Shown: positions 1 to 7,203 of the stretch, one piece after another
Numbering within the stretch: the stretch's first letter is position 1
How the letters are laid out: each line of letters starts with the position of its first letter
Origin: Gemmatimonadota bacterium
GTDB taxonomy: Bacteria; Gemmatimonadota; Gemmatimonadetes; Gemmatimonadales; GWC2-71-9
Assembly (NCBI GenBank): GCA_003221085.1
Contig: QHUD01000020.1
Location: forward strand, 8,265-20,995
Reading direction: 5' to 3'
Length of the DNA: 12,731 nt
Notes under the pieces: model-generated
Told to the model about the DNA's origin: nothing
The model's input: the letters and a program-made list of their open reading frames with translations, nothing else
Database searches by the model: none
Position numbers and translations under genes: made by a program

Positions 1-1369
1 CATCGAAGATATGCCTGGCCGAGTCTCGCACGATCTGCTGGTTCCGGGGCTCGAGCTTGAACAACAGGTCGTCCAGCAGGTCTCGTGCCCGGGCGACATC
101 GATGCGCGGCCGGGCGAGCGTCGCGCGCGGGCGCTTGACGGAGTCGCGTCGCGGCGGCACCACAGGCGCACGAGTCGCCGCGGTATCCACTCGCGGCGGG
201 CTGGGCACGATGTGTTGCGTCGTGTCGGCGCGCGGGACGGTGCCGGTGTGCTTGCCGCTGCGACTGATCGTGACCGCCGCGCCTGCGGCTCCCAGAACGA
301 CGATCGCGCTGACGACGAGCGGCACGCGCGACCGCCTTCTTGCACGAACCGGTTCAATCAGCTGCGTCTTGTCGTCGGCATCGGTCAGCGGAGAAGGCAG
401 GGCGGCCCCGTCCGATCGGGACAGCCCGACCACGGCGGCGAGGTCATGGGCGAACTGGGCGGCGGACTGATAACGGTCGACGCGATTGCGCGCGAGCGCG
501 GTGTCGAGGATCGGCTGCAGGCCCGCGGGGAAATGCAGGTCGGGCCGCACCTCGAGCAGCTCCGCCGGCTCGTCGGTGAGACGCTTGATCATCGCTTCCT
601 GCACCGAGTCGGCCGGGAAGGGGAGCGTTCCCGTGAGCATGTTGAAGAGCACGAGGCCCAGCGAATAGACGTCGCTCCGGCCGTCCAGCTGGTCGCCCGA
701 GAGCTGCTCGGGGCTCAGGAACTCGGGCGTCCCGACGACGAGCCCGGTCCTGGTCACCTTCTGGGTGCCTCCCTCGCTCCGGACGGCCTTGGCGAGGCCG
801 AAATCGACGACCTTCACCGCGTCCGCCCCGTCGCGACCGCGCGTCAGCATGATGTTGTCGGGTTTCAGGTCGCGGTGCACGATGTCGAGGTCGTGCGCCG
901 CTTGGAGCGCGGAGGCCACCTGGATGCAGATGTCCGCGGCCCGGGCGACGGGCAGCGCCCCTTCGCGCGCCAGCAGCTCCGTCAGCGGCTCGCCTTCGAC
1001 GAATTCCATCGCGAGATAGATGAGTCCGTCCGGGGTCTCACCGAAGTCGTAGATGGCGCAGACGTGCGCATCCGAGATGCGGCTGGCATTCGCCGCCTCG
1101 CGATTAAAGCGGGCTACCGCTTCCGGATCGTGCGCCATGGAGGGATTCATCACCTTGATGGCGCTGCGGCGCCCCATCTTCACGTGCTCGGCGAGGTACA
1201 CCTGGCCCATTCCTCCCTCGCCCAGCTTCTTCACGATGTGATAGCGATCGGCGAGCACCTGACCCACGAGACTCTGCGTCGGCCCCGACGAGCGCAGCGT
1301 CTGCCCGTCATTGGGACAGAATCGCATGTCGTCGCGGTATTGGGTCCCACAGACGGGGCAGATCTTCAC
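1..1369 (-). CDS. Zinc-ribbon Hanks-type Ser/Thr protein kinase, C-terminus outside window
   Basis: This is a membrane-anchored serine/threonine kinase that phosphorylates proteins in response to an unknown signal. It starts at a GTG (1369-1367) and stays open to the window edge, giving 456 residues without a stop. An N-terminal zinc ribbon has C4, C7 and C18 followed by a PND motif. The kinase domain spans about 43-312. It shows the glycine loop GEGGMGQV (50-57), ATP lysine K72, helix-C E91, the HRDLKPDN catalytic loop (165-172), DFG (189-191) and the GTPEFLSPEQ activation segment end. One transmembrane helix lies at about 349-367, after an Arg-rich stop (RARRRSR). A Pro/Thr/Arg-rich extracytoplasmic stretch follows and its fold is cut off by the window. 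The start overlaps the stop of the FHA gene by 4 bases, so the two are probably co-translated. The kinase assignment is firm; the substrate is unknown. Confidence 0.95.
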   Translation of the reverse strand, partial: MKICPVCGTQYRDDMRFCPNDGQTLRSSGPTQSLVGQVLADRYHIVKKLGEGGMGQVYLAEHVKMGRRSAIKVMNPSMAHDPEAVARFNREAANASRISDAHVCAIYDFGETPDGLIYLAMEFVEGEPLTELLAREGALPVARAADICIQVASALQAAHDLDIVHRDLKPDNIMLTRGRDGADAVKVVDFGLAKAVRSEGGTQKVTRTGLVVGTPEFLSPEQLSGDQLDGRSDVYSLGLVLFNMLTGTLPFPADSVQEAMIKRLTDEPAELLEVRPDLHFPAGLQPILDTALARNRVDRYQSAAQFAHDLAAVVGLSRSDGAALPSPLTDADDKTQLIEPVRARRRSRVPLVVSAIVVLGAAGAAVTISRSGKHTGTVPRADTTQHIVPSPPRVDTAATRAPVVPPRRDSVKRPRATLARPRIDVARARDLLDDLLFKLEPRNQQIVRDSARHIFD

Positions 1370-2439
1370 GCCGGAAGCTCGATCCGCAGCAGCTTGTCGC
1401 CCACGAGGATCCGCGACTGATCGCGCAGCGCCATGGCGCCGCGCGCGGCGAGCGCGATCCCGTTACGGCTGTTGGCGTCCACGACCACGAAATCTGCGTC
1501 TTCGGACCGCACCAGCGCATGGCGCGCGCTCATGGCTGGATCGTAGGAGAACACCCAGTCGCCTTGCTCGCGGCCGATGGCGACGTCGCGGCCGGGGGAG
1601 AGCCGGATCACATCGCGCACGCTGCCGTCGGAGCGCAGCTGGGTGAGGCTCGCGATGTCGGCGCTCGGGATGAGGCTTCCCATGCGCTGCGTGGCGTCGG
1701 CGTCGGGCGGATGCGGCCCCGGATATCCCAACCGCCGGAACCGGATCACCTGAGAGCCGATCAACAACAAGTCCCCGTCGAGCAGCCGGTGCGCCTCTTC
1801 GAGAAATACCCACGTGCCGTTGCGGCTGCCGAGGTCGCGAACGACGAGCGTGTCCTGCTCCCACGACACCTTGGCGTGCAGCGGCGACAGGAACACGTCT
1901 TCGGGGAAGCGGATGTCACCGTCCTGCCGGCCGATGGTCGTGTCGGACGCCTTGCGCTCGAAACGCTGCACCGGGTTGCCCAGATCGTCGAGCAGCACGA
2001 GCGTGAGGGTCGCGGCCGCTCGGGAGGGTCCCGAGAGACCCCGCGCGGCGGTGAGATCGACCAGCGGCGCGCCGCAGGTCGCGCAGAACTTGATCCCGGG
2101 AGCCACTGGCGAAGCGCAGCGCGGGCAGTTCGGCCCGGAGCCTGGGGCCGTGAGGCGCCGGCCGCACTGAGGACAGAACGGCTGCGGTCCGCTCGCCCGG
2201 CCGCCGCAGAAGGGGCAGGAGATCGGCTCTCCTTGAGCCACCGTGGAGCGCGCGACGACCCGCGTGCCCGGCATCGATTGGGCTTCCCCCGACCCTCCCA
2301 CCGCCTCCCCCCCGCCTCCCCCGCCCGCTGATGCCGCGGGGGCGTTTGGCCTAGCGGAGTGGCTCATGGGTTTGCCGCAGTCCATGCAGAACAGCGCGCC
2401 CGGGTCGTTCGCCCGGCCGCAAGACGGGCAGGCGGTCAC
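1366..2439 (-). CDS. Triple zinc-ribbon, double FHA domain protein
   Basis: This is a cytoplasmic phosphothreonine-recognition protein of 357 residues. Three double-CxxC zinc ribbons come first: C4/C7/C18/C21, C75/C78/C89/C92 and C105/C108/C119/C122. Ribbons one and two are joined by a Gly/Ala-rich linker. FHA domain 1 (about 155-235) has the GRQ, SPLH and GSRNGT motifs. FHA domain 2 (about 275-355) has GRE, SARH and NSRNG. FHA domains bind phosphothreonine peptides, and the kinase translated from the overlapping GTGA is the obvious partner or phospho-donor. The GTG at 2439 was chosen because it lies three codons before the first Cys pair and has GGAG about 11 bases upstream. The frame stays open to a GTG at 2646, but that extension is Arg-rich, not protein-like, and would overlap the divergent amidase gene. 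Domain calls are firm; the exact start is moderately certain. Confidence 0.9.
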   Translation of the reverse strand: MTACPSCGRANDPGALFCMDCGKPMSHSARPNAPAASAGGGGGGEAVGGSGEAQSMPGTRVVARSTVAQGEPISCPFCGGRASGPQPFCPQCGRRLTAPGSGPNCPRCASPVAPGIKFCATCGAPLVDLTAARGLSGPSRAAATLTLVLLDDLGNPVQRFERKASDTTIGRQDGDIRFPEDVFLSPLHAKVSWEQDTLVVRDLGSRNGTWVFLEEAHRLLDGDLLLIGSQVIRFRRLGYPGPHPPDADATQRMGSLIPSADIASLTQLRSDGSVRDVIRLSPGRDVAIGREQGDWVFSYDPAMSARHALVRSEDADFVVVDANSRNGIALAARGAMALRDQSRILVGDKLLRIELPA

Positions 2440-2465
2440 TGTCGGAGGCGCTCCACTGGGCGCAG

Positions 2466-2494
2466 AAGTTATGCCCTGCCAATCTATTAGGCAA
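2466..2494 (-). promoter_or_regulatory. Candidate promoter for the FHA-kinase operon
   Basis: Read on the minus strand, TTGCCT (2494-2489) is followed after 17 bases by TAACTT (2471-2466). Transcription would begin about 20 bases before the GTG at 2439. The match to a sigma-70 consensus is partial. The TTG/TAnnTT layout is shared with the other candidate promoters in this window. Confidence 0.4.
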
Positions 2495-2495
2495 A

Positions 2496-2525
2496 TTGGC
2501 GGGCTGAAAGGGCCGATGCTACCTT
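2496..2525 (+). promoter_or_regulatory. Candidate promoter for the amidase-protease operon
   Basis: TTGGCG (2496-2501), an 18-base spacer and TACCTT (2520-2525) lie just upstream of the GTG at 2535. The expected start of transcription, about 2532, is only a few bases from the start codon, so the message may be leaderless. The nine bases CTACCTTGC at 2519-2527 recur exactly at 9660-9668. This is an inference from spacing and sequence. Confidence 0.4.
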
Positions 2526-2534
2526 GCGCGTCCT

Positions 2535-4439
2535 GTGCGATCGGTCGGCGTGTTGCTCGTGAGCGTCGTGACTGGATGCGCGGTCCCGCGCGCCGGTACC
2601 GCGCCCGTGTCCGGCGGCGCGCTGCCCGCACCCACTGCGCCCGCACGTGACTCGCTGCGCATCGCCGTCGTCTATCCCGCCCCCACCGATATCATCCAGT
2701 CGCACGACTCGGCCTTCTTGTTCGGCGCTGTGCGCGGCGGCCGGGACCCAGTACACCTTGGCATCAATGGGCAGTCCGTGCCGGTGCTCGCAAACGGGGC
2801 GTGGATCGCCTGGTTACCGCTGCCCGACGACACCGTCGCGCACTTCGTGATGGCGGCTACCGCCGGCGCCGACTCGAGCCGCAGCGTTTTCACCGCGCGC
2901 ATCGCGCCGCAGTTCCGGCCCCCAGCTGGACGCGCGGCCTGGATCGACACGACCAGCTTCACCCCGGCGGGGAGTCTCGCGCTCCCGCGGGACGAGGGGA
3001 TTCCCCTGAGCGTGGAGGCCGCGCCAGGCGCGACGGTTCGGTTGGTACTGCCGTGGGGCTCGAGCGTTCCGCTCGTTCCCGATACCCTGCCCGCGGGCCT
3101 TCCCGCGGGCGTCCGCGCCTTCGTGATCGACACGGCGCCGCGCCGGCATGTGCCAGCCACGGGACGCTACGTGGGCTGGCTGCCGGCGGCGGCGCTGTGC
3201 GCGGACGGCCGGACGGGGTGCGCCACCCTCGTGGTGACCGCGGGCGCCGACACGGCGACGGCGCGCTGGCCCCTGGGCGTGGCGCTCGTGGACATGACCT
3301 TCCCGACGGTCGTGGTCCTGGACGACGACACCGCGCACACCGGCACGACCGATAGTTTGACGGCGGGGCGCGCCGTCCCCCACGGAACGTACAACTGGTT
3401 TTTCCCGACCGGGACGGTCGCAGTGGAGTCAGCGCGCTGGAACGATCAGGTGCGGCTGCGGCTCTCGCGCGCCACGGTCGCGTGGGTGAACGCAGCCGAC
3501 GTGGTGCCACTCCCACCGGGCACGCCGCCGCCGGGCGGCGTCGTGAGCTCGGTGCGGCTCGCCTCGGGGCCGAAGTCGGTGACGCTGCGCGTGCCCTTAC
3601 CCGCGCGCCTCCCCTACCAGATCACGGAGCGCGAGCGGAGTCTCACCGTGCGCCTGTACGGTGGCGCCTCCGACATCAACTGGATGCAGTACGGCGAGGG
3701 CGGGGGAGCCGCCGGCACCGACCCGCTGGTCACGCGGATGAGCTATGCGCAGCCGGCCGCGGACGAGATGACGATCACGCTCGAGCTGGCGCGGCGTGTG
3801 TGGGGGTACCGCGCGCGGTTCGACGGTCGAGACCTGCTGCTCGAGGTGCGGCGCCCTCCGGCGCTCGATCGCGAGCACCCGCTCCGCGGCCGCATCGTCG
3901 TGCTCGACCCCGGTCACCCGCCCCTCGGCGCCAGGGGGCCGACGGGATTGTGGGAGCCGGTGGCAACGCTGGCCGTGGCGTTCAAGACGCAGAGCCTGCT
4001 CGAGCGAGCCGGTGCGACCGTGTTCCTGACGCGCACCGACTCGACGCCGATCGAGCTCTTTCCCCGCACACATTTCGCGGAGCTGCACGACGCCGACGTC
4101 CTGGTCTCGATTCACGCGAATGCCCTCCCCGACGGCGTGAACCCGTTCATCAACTCGGGAACGAGCGTGTACTACTTCCAGCCGCGCAGCACCCGGCTGG
4201 CCCGTGACCTGGACCGCGCGCTCGTGACGGAGTTCGGCGTGCGCGACCTCGGCATCGGCCGGGGCGACTACGCGCTCGTCCGCCCCACCTGGATGCCTGC
4301 GGCGCTCACGGAGGGGCTTTTCATCATGCTCCCCGAGCAGGAGGTGCTGCTCGCGAGCGAGGACGGCCAGTGGCGGTATGCGCGGGGGGTGGTGCGCGGG
4401 ATCGAGGACTTCTTACGCGAGCGGGCGCGGGAGCCATAA
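2535..4439 (+). CDS. N-acetylmuramoyl-L-alanine amidase (Amidase_3), lipoprotein with AMIN-like N-terminal region
   Basis: This cell-wall hydrolase cleaves the bond between N-acetylmuramic acid and L-alanine of the peptide stem. The 634-residue protein begins with a short lipoprotein signal (MRSVGVLLVSVVTGC, lipobox VTGC), so Cys15 is the likely lipidated residue and the protein should sit in the periplasm on a membrane. Residues about 40-330 look like beta-rich Ig-like modules. Residues about 336-445 resemble an AMIN-type beta domain that could target peptidoglycan. The catalytic domain is about 448-632. Zinc ligands H461 (DPGH), E474 (GLWEP) and H527 (SIHAN) and the catalytic E593 (PAALTEG) are all present, so an active enzyme is expected. 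The start is the first GTG in frame and opens directly into the signal peptide. The next gene follows closely in the same direction. Family is certain; N-terminal domain names are tentative. Confidence 0.93.
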   Translation: MRSVGVLLVSVVTGCAVPRAGTAPVSGGALPAPTAPARDSLRIAVVYPAPTDIIQSHDSAFLFGAVRGGRDPVHLGINGQSVPVLANGAWIAWLPLPDDTVAHFVMAATAGADSSRSVFTARIAPQFRPPAGRAAWIDTTSFTPAGSLALPRDEGIPLSVEAAPGATVRLVLPWGSSVPLVPDTLPAGLPAGVRAFVIDTAPRRHVPATGRYVGWLPAAALCADGRTGCATLVVTAGADTATARWPLGVALVDMTFPTVVVLDDDTAHTGTTDSLTAGRAVPHGTYNWFFPTGTVAVESARWNDQVRLRLSRATVAWVNAADVVPLPPGTPPPGGVVSSVRLASGPKSVTLRVPLPARLPYQITERERSLTVRLYGGASDINWMQYGEGGGAAGTDPLVTRMSYAQPAADEMTITLELARRVWGYRARFDGRDLLLEVRRPPALDREHPLRGRIVVLDPGHPPLGARGPTGLWEPVATLAVAFKTQSLLERAGATVFLTRTDSTPIELFPRTHFAELHDADVLVSIHANALPDGVNPFINSGTSVYYFQPRSTRLARDLDRALVTEFGVRDLGIGRGDYALVRPTWMPAALTEGLFIMLPEQEVLLASEDGQWRYARGVVRGIEDFLRERAREP

Positions 4440-4545
4440 GAGTGCGGAATGCGGAGTGCGGAGTGCGGCAGGTAAATGGAAGGTCGAGGTCGCGGCTCGA
4501 ACCTCCCGCGCAACTCCGCATTCCACATTTCGCACTCCGCACTCT
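4439..4545. repeat. Inverted heptad-repeat hairpin element 1
   Basis: The left arm (4439-4468) is built of seven-base units: GCGGAAT, GCGGAGT, GCGGAGT, GCGG. The right arm (4516-4545) is its imperfect reverse complement, with 25 of 30 bases matching and no gaps. Three of the five mismatches would be G-U pairs in RNA, leaving 28 of 30 paired. The 47-base loop contains a smaller perfect stem (GAGGT/ACCTC). The element begins on the last base of the amidase stop codon and runs into the start region of the following gene. The same design recurs at 12649-12713. Confidence 0.85.
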
Positions 4546-7129
4546 CTTTCTGATCCTTTCGATCGCGGGGCGAGCCGAGGCTCAGGTCGATCCGTCTGGC
4601 AGCTGGCGCACCCTCCACACGCCCCACTTCCGCATCCACTTCCGCCCCGCCTACCGCGACGCCGCCCTCGTGGAGGCGCGCGAGGCGGAGCGGTCCTACG
4701 GGCTGCTCGCCGTCTTTCCTTCCAACCGCATCACCATCTACGCCACGCCCCCCGCCGGCGACCATGGGCTGCTGTTCTTCGACAGCTGGCTGAGGCTGGT
4801 GACCACGCACGAGCTCGCCCACGTGTTTCAGCTCGACCGCTCGCGCGGCCTGTGGAGCGGGCTGCAGCACGTGTTCGGACGCGCCCCCGGGCTGTTCCCG
4901 AACGAGTATCAGCCGAGCTGGGTGATCGAAGGGATCGCCACCTACTACGAGTCGAGGTTCACCAACGCGGGACGCGTGCGGGGCAGCTTCCACACACAGC
5001 TGCTCGGCGCCGACCACGCGGCGGGTGCATCGCGGTCCCCATGGAACGCGACCCTGTTCACGCGATGGGCCGATGGACTGGTTCCCTATGCGTATGGCAG
5101 TCGCTTCCTTCATTATCTCGCTGGTGCGGCGGGCGACTCCGTGGTGCCCCGTTTCGCGGAGGCCACCTCTGCTCAGCTCATTCCATTCCGCGTGGGGCGC
5201 CAGGTGACCCGGGTAGCGTCCGGACGCACGCTGAGCGCCGACTGGCCGCGTGGGACCGCGCCCGTCCTGCCCGGCATGAAGGAAACGCGGCCGGCGGCGA
5301 CGGTGATCGACGGCGGGCTTCGGACCCAGCCGGTGCCGCGGGTGTCCCCGGACGGGCGGCGAGTGGTGTACGTTCGCGACGATGGGAAGGGGACGAGCGA
5401 GCTGCGCGTGGTCGACGCGGCAACGAACCGCCCGCTCGCCACCCACCGCGTCAACGGGGGCGTGGACTACGATTGGCTGGGGGACACCCTCCTGATCACC
5501 CAGCTCGATTTCACGAGCCGCTGGCGGATCCGGAGCGACCTCTACCGCTGGCTCCCGGGAGGGGCGTGGCGGCGCGCGACGTACGAGGCCCGACTCGTCG
5601 CTCCCGCCGGAGGCGGCGGACGGCTCGCGGCGATCACGCTCGGCGCCGCGTCGGCCCGTCCCACCGTCCCCGCGCCTGCCGTGCCGCGTGGCGCCGTCTG
5701 GGAGGACGTCGTCCCGTCGCCCGATGGACGCTGGGTGGCTGGGACCCGGACCGCCGAGGGCCGCCGAGCGCTGGTGCGCTGGGGGGCCGACTCGCCGGAC
5801 GCAGGTGTGGTACTCGTTGAGACCGGCGGCAGCATCGCGGACCTGGTGTGGACGGTCGGCGGGGAGCTCTGGTTTGTCGCCGACCCGACGGGAGTCCCGC
5901 AGGTGTACCGCTGGCGCGAATCAGGGCCCGCGCTGCCCCTCACCAATGAGCCCCTCGGCGCGCGCGCACCGGCGCCGCTCCCGGACGGCGCCCTGCTGTA
6001 CACCGCGCTCACGGCGCGTGGCTGGGAGCTGCGGCGCGCGGGGACGCTCCCGGGAGGTGCACCGGTCTCGTTCCCCAAGCCGCTGCCGTTCGAGGCGGCG
6101 CCGGCGGTGCCGGTCTCCGAGACCGGCTACACCATGTGGCCGTCGCTGCGCCCGCACTTCTGGATCCCGGTGTTCGACAACGCGGGACCGACCGGACGGT
6201 TCGGGGGCGCGCTCACGGCGGGGATGGATGCCTTGGGTCGCTTCTCGTACGCCGCCGATCTGTTTGTCTCTCCAGAGCCGTTTCGCGCCGCGGGCGATGT
6301 CGTGCTGGTATCGTCGGTGCTGGGCAACCCCACGCTCGACCTCTCGGCCTGGGCGTCATGGGCGGACCTGCAACAGGTCGAGCGGTTCCGCTACGCCGCA
6401 ATCCCGGACACCGCCCTCGCCGCCGCCTGCCCGGGGTGTATCACGCAGAATCTCGTCGGCGGTTCGGTGACGCTCACGCTATCGCGGCTCGTGACCGGCG
6501 CGCTCTCGATCTCACCGGAGAACGGAGCCACGTGGTCCGTGACCTACCGCCGGCGAGACGAGCAGGGCAGCGCCCGCTGGTCGAATGAGCTGCGCTCCCG
6601 GCTGGCGCTTTACGCCCGCGTACCCGGGCTGGGCGGGTTCGCTCACCATGTGCTGGCGCTAAGGGTCCTCGCCGGCGGCACGAACGGTCCACTCGGCACG
6701 CTGTTCCGCGTGGGTGGCGTGGCGCCACAGGGGGTGAACCTGTTCTTCGCGCCAACGCTGACCGCAACCCGTGCGTTTCCACTCCGCGGGTACGCCTCGG
6801 GCGAACTGCGTGGCCAGCGTGCGATCGCGGGCAGCGTCGAGTACCGGGTCCCGCTCGCGCTGGTGGGCCAGGCCCTCGGTCACCTTCCGCTCGGCGTCGA
6901 CCAGCTCTGGCTCAACCTGTTCGCCGACGCGGGTGACGCCTGGGGGCCGGGCGCATCTCCGCGTCTGACTCGACTGCGTTCCACCGGCGTGGAGCTCGCG
7001 GGTCGCATGACGGTGAGCTACGACTTTCCCCTCTCGGTGCGACTCGGCATCGCGCAGCCGCTCGTTGCTCCGCCGTCCGGCGGAGCGCGGCGCCCGCAGC
7101 TGTACGCGGCGCTCGCGTCCGACTTCTGA
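4442..7129 (+). CDS. Outer-membrane protein: HELAH metalloprotease domain, TolB-like propeller and beta-barrel
   Basis: This is a large exported protein of 895 residues from the chosen start. After a hydrophobic signal segment (LRTLFLILSIAGRAEAQ, cleavage expected after A47) comes a gluzincin-type domain. It has HELAH (H123, E124, H127) and a probable third zinc ligand E163 in IEGIATYYE, as in peptidase MA-like families. A propeller region follows (about 290-550) with SPDG motifs near D304 and D428, typical of TolB/PD40 repeats. The last third (about 562-895) looks like an outer-membrane beta-barrel, with FPLRGYASGE and a late FADAGDAWG strand as in surface-antigen (BamA/D15-like) proteins. 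It ends in Phe, the usual barrel-assembly signature. The start is uncertain. GTG 4442 has GGAG 8 bases upstream, within the amidase end. GTG 4463 has GGAG 6 bases upstream, inside the repeat. An open frame reaches GTG 4370. The protease substrate is unknown. Confidence 0.85.
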   Translation: MRNAECGVRQVNGRSRSRLEPPAQLRIPHFALRTLFLILSIAGRAEAQVDPSGSWRTLHTPHFRIHFRPAYRDAALVEAREAERSYGLLAVFPSNRITIYATPPAGDHGLLFFDSWLRLVTTHELAHVFQLDRSRGLWSGLQHVFGRAPGLFPNEYQPSWVIEGIATYYESRFTNAGRVRGSFHTQLLGADHAAGASRSPWNATLFTRWADGLVPYAYGSRFLHYLAGAAGDSVVPRFAEATSAQLIPFRVGRQVTRVASGRTLSADWPRGTAPVLPGMKETRPAATVIDGGLRTQPVPRVSPDGRRVVYVRDDGKGTSELRVVDAATNRPLATHRVNGGVDYDWLGDTLLITQLDFTSRWRIRSDLYRWLPGGAWRRATYEARLVAPAGGGGRLAAITLGAASARPTVPAPAVPRGAVWEDVVPSPDGRWVAGTRTAEGRRALVRWGADSPDAGVVLVETGGSIADLVWTVGGELWFVADPTGVPQVYRWRESGPALPLTNEPLGARAPAPLPDGALLYTALTARGWELRRAGTLPGGAPVSFPKPLPFEAAPAVPVSETGYTMWPSLRPHFWIPVFDNAGPTGRFGGALTAGMDALGRFSYAADLFVSPEPFRAAGDVVLVSSVLGNPTLDLSAWASWADLQQVERFRYAAIPDTALAAACPGCITQNLVGGSVTLTLSRLVTGALSISPENGATWSVTYRRRDEQGSARWSNELRSRLALYARVPGLGGFAHHVLALRVLAGGTNGPLGTLFRVGGVAPQGVNLFFAPTLTATRAFPLRGYASGELRGQRAIAGSVEYRVPLALVGQALGHLPLGVDQLWLNLFADAGDAWGPGASPRLTRLRSTGVELAGRMTVSYDFPLSVRLGIAQPLVAPPSGGARRPQLYAALASDF
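7067..7086 (+). other. Perfect 8-bp hairpin at the 3' end of the barrel gene
   Basis: GCTCCGCC and GGCGGAGC are separated by four bases, about 40 bases before the stop codon. No T-run follows, so it is not a standard terminator. It may affect mRNA stability or be chance in GC-rich coding DNA. Confidence 0.35.
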
Positions 7130-7151
7130 GCACGCGGGGCAGTGAAGCGAG

Positions 7152-7181
7152 TTGACACGTCATCCGACCAATCCCTAAGTT
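7152..7181 (+). promoter_or_regulatory. Sigma-70-like promoter for the kinase gene
   Basis: A perfect TTGACA (7152-7157) is separated by 18 bases from TAAGTT (7176-7181). Transcription would start about 7188, leaving a short leader with the ribosome binding site before ATG 7204. This is the clearest promoter in the window and separates the kinase from the upstream operon. Confidence 0.65.
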
Positions 7182-7194
7182 TCCGCGACCCTTC

Positions 7195-7198
7195 GGAG
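7195..7198 (+). promoter_or_regulatory. Ribosome binding site deciding the kinase start
   Basis: GGAG lies 5 bases before ATG 7204. The TTG immediately before that ATG is also in frame, but the ATG has the better spacing and starts MYCSRCG. Confidence 0.7.
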
Positions 7199-7203
7199 AA
7201 TTG

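Noticed and set aside
11..1420. A long plus-strand open frame of about 470 codons
   Set aside because: It is antisense to the kinase gene, has Arg/His-rich content without recognisable domains, and the minus strand shows all kinase motifs.
2440..2646. N-terminal extension of the FHA protein to GTG 2646
   Set aside because: The extra 69 residues are Arg-rich and not protein-like, and they would overlap the lipoprotein signal of the divergent amidase gene.
4439..4545. CRISPR array or tandem mobile element
   Set aside because: The seven-base units are contiguous, arranged as inverted arms, with no spacers, transposase or target-site duplication visible.
4268..5446. A long minus-strand open frame of 392 codons
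   Set aside because: It lies opposite the amidase end and the protease domain, both supported by catalytic motifs; GC-rich DNA readily gives such shadows.
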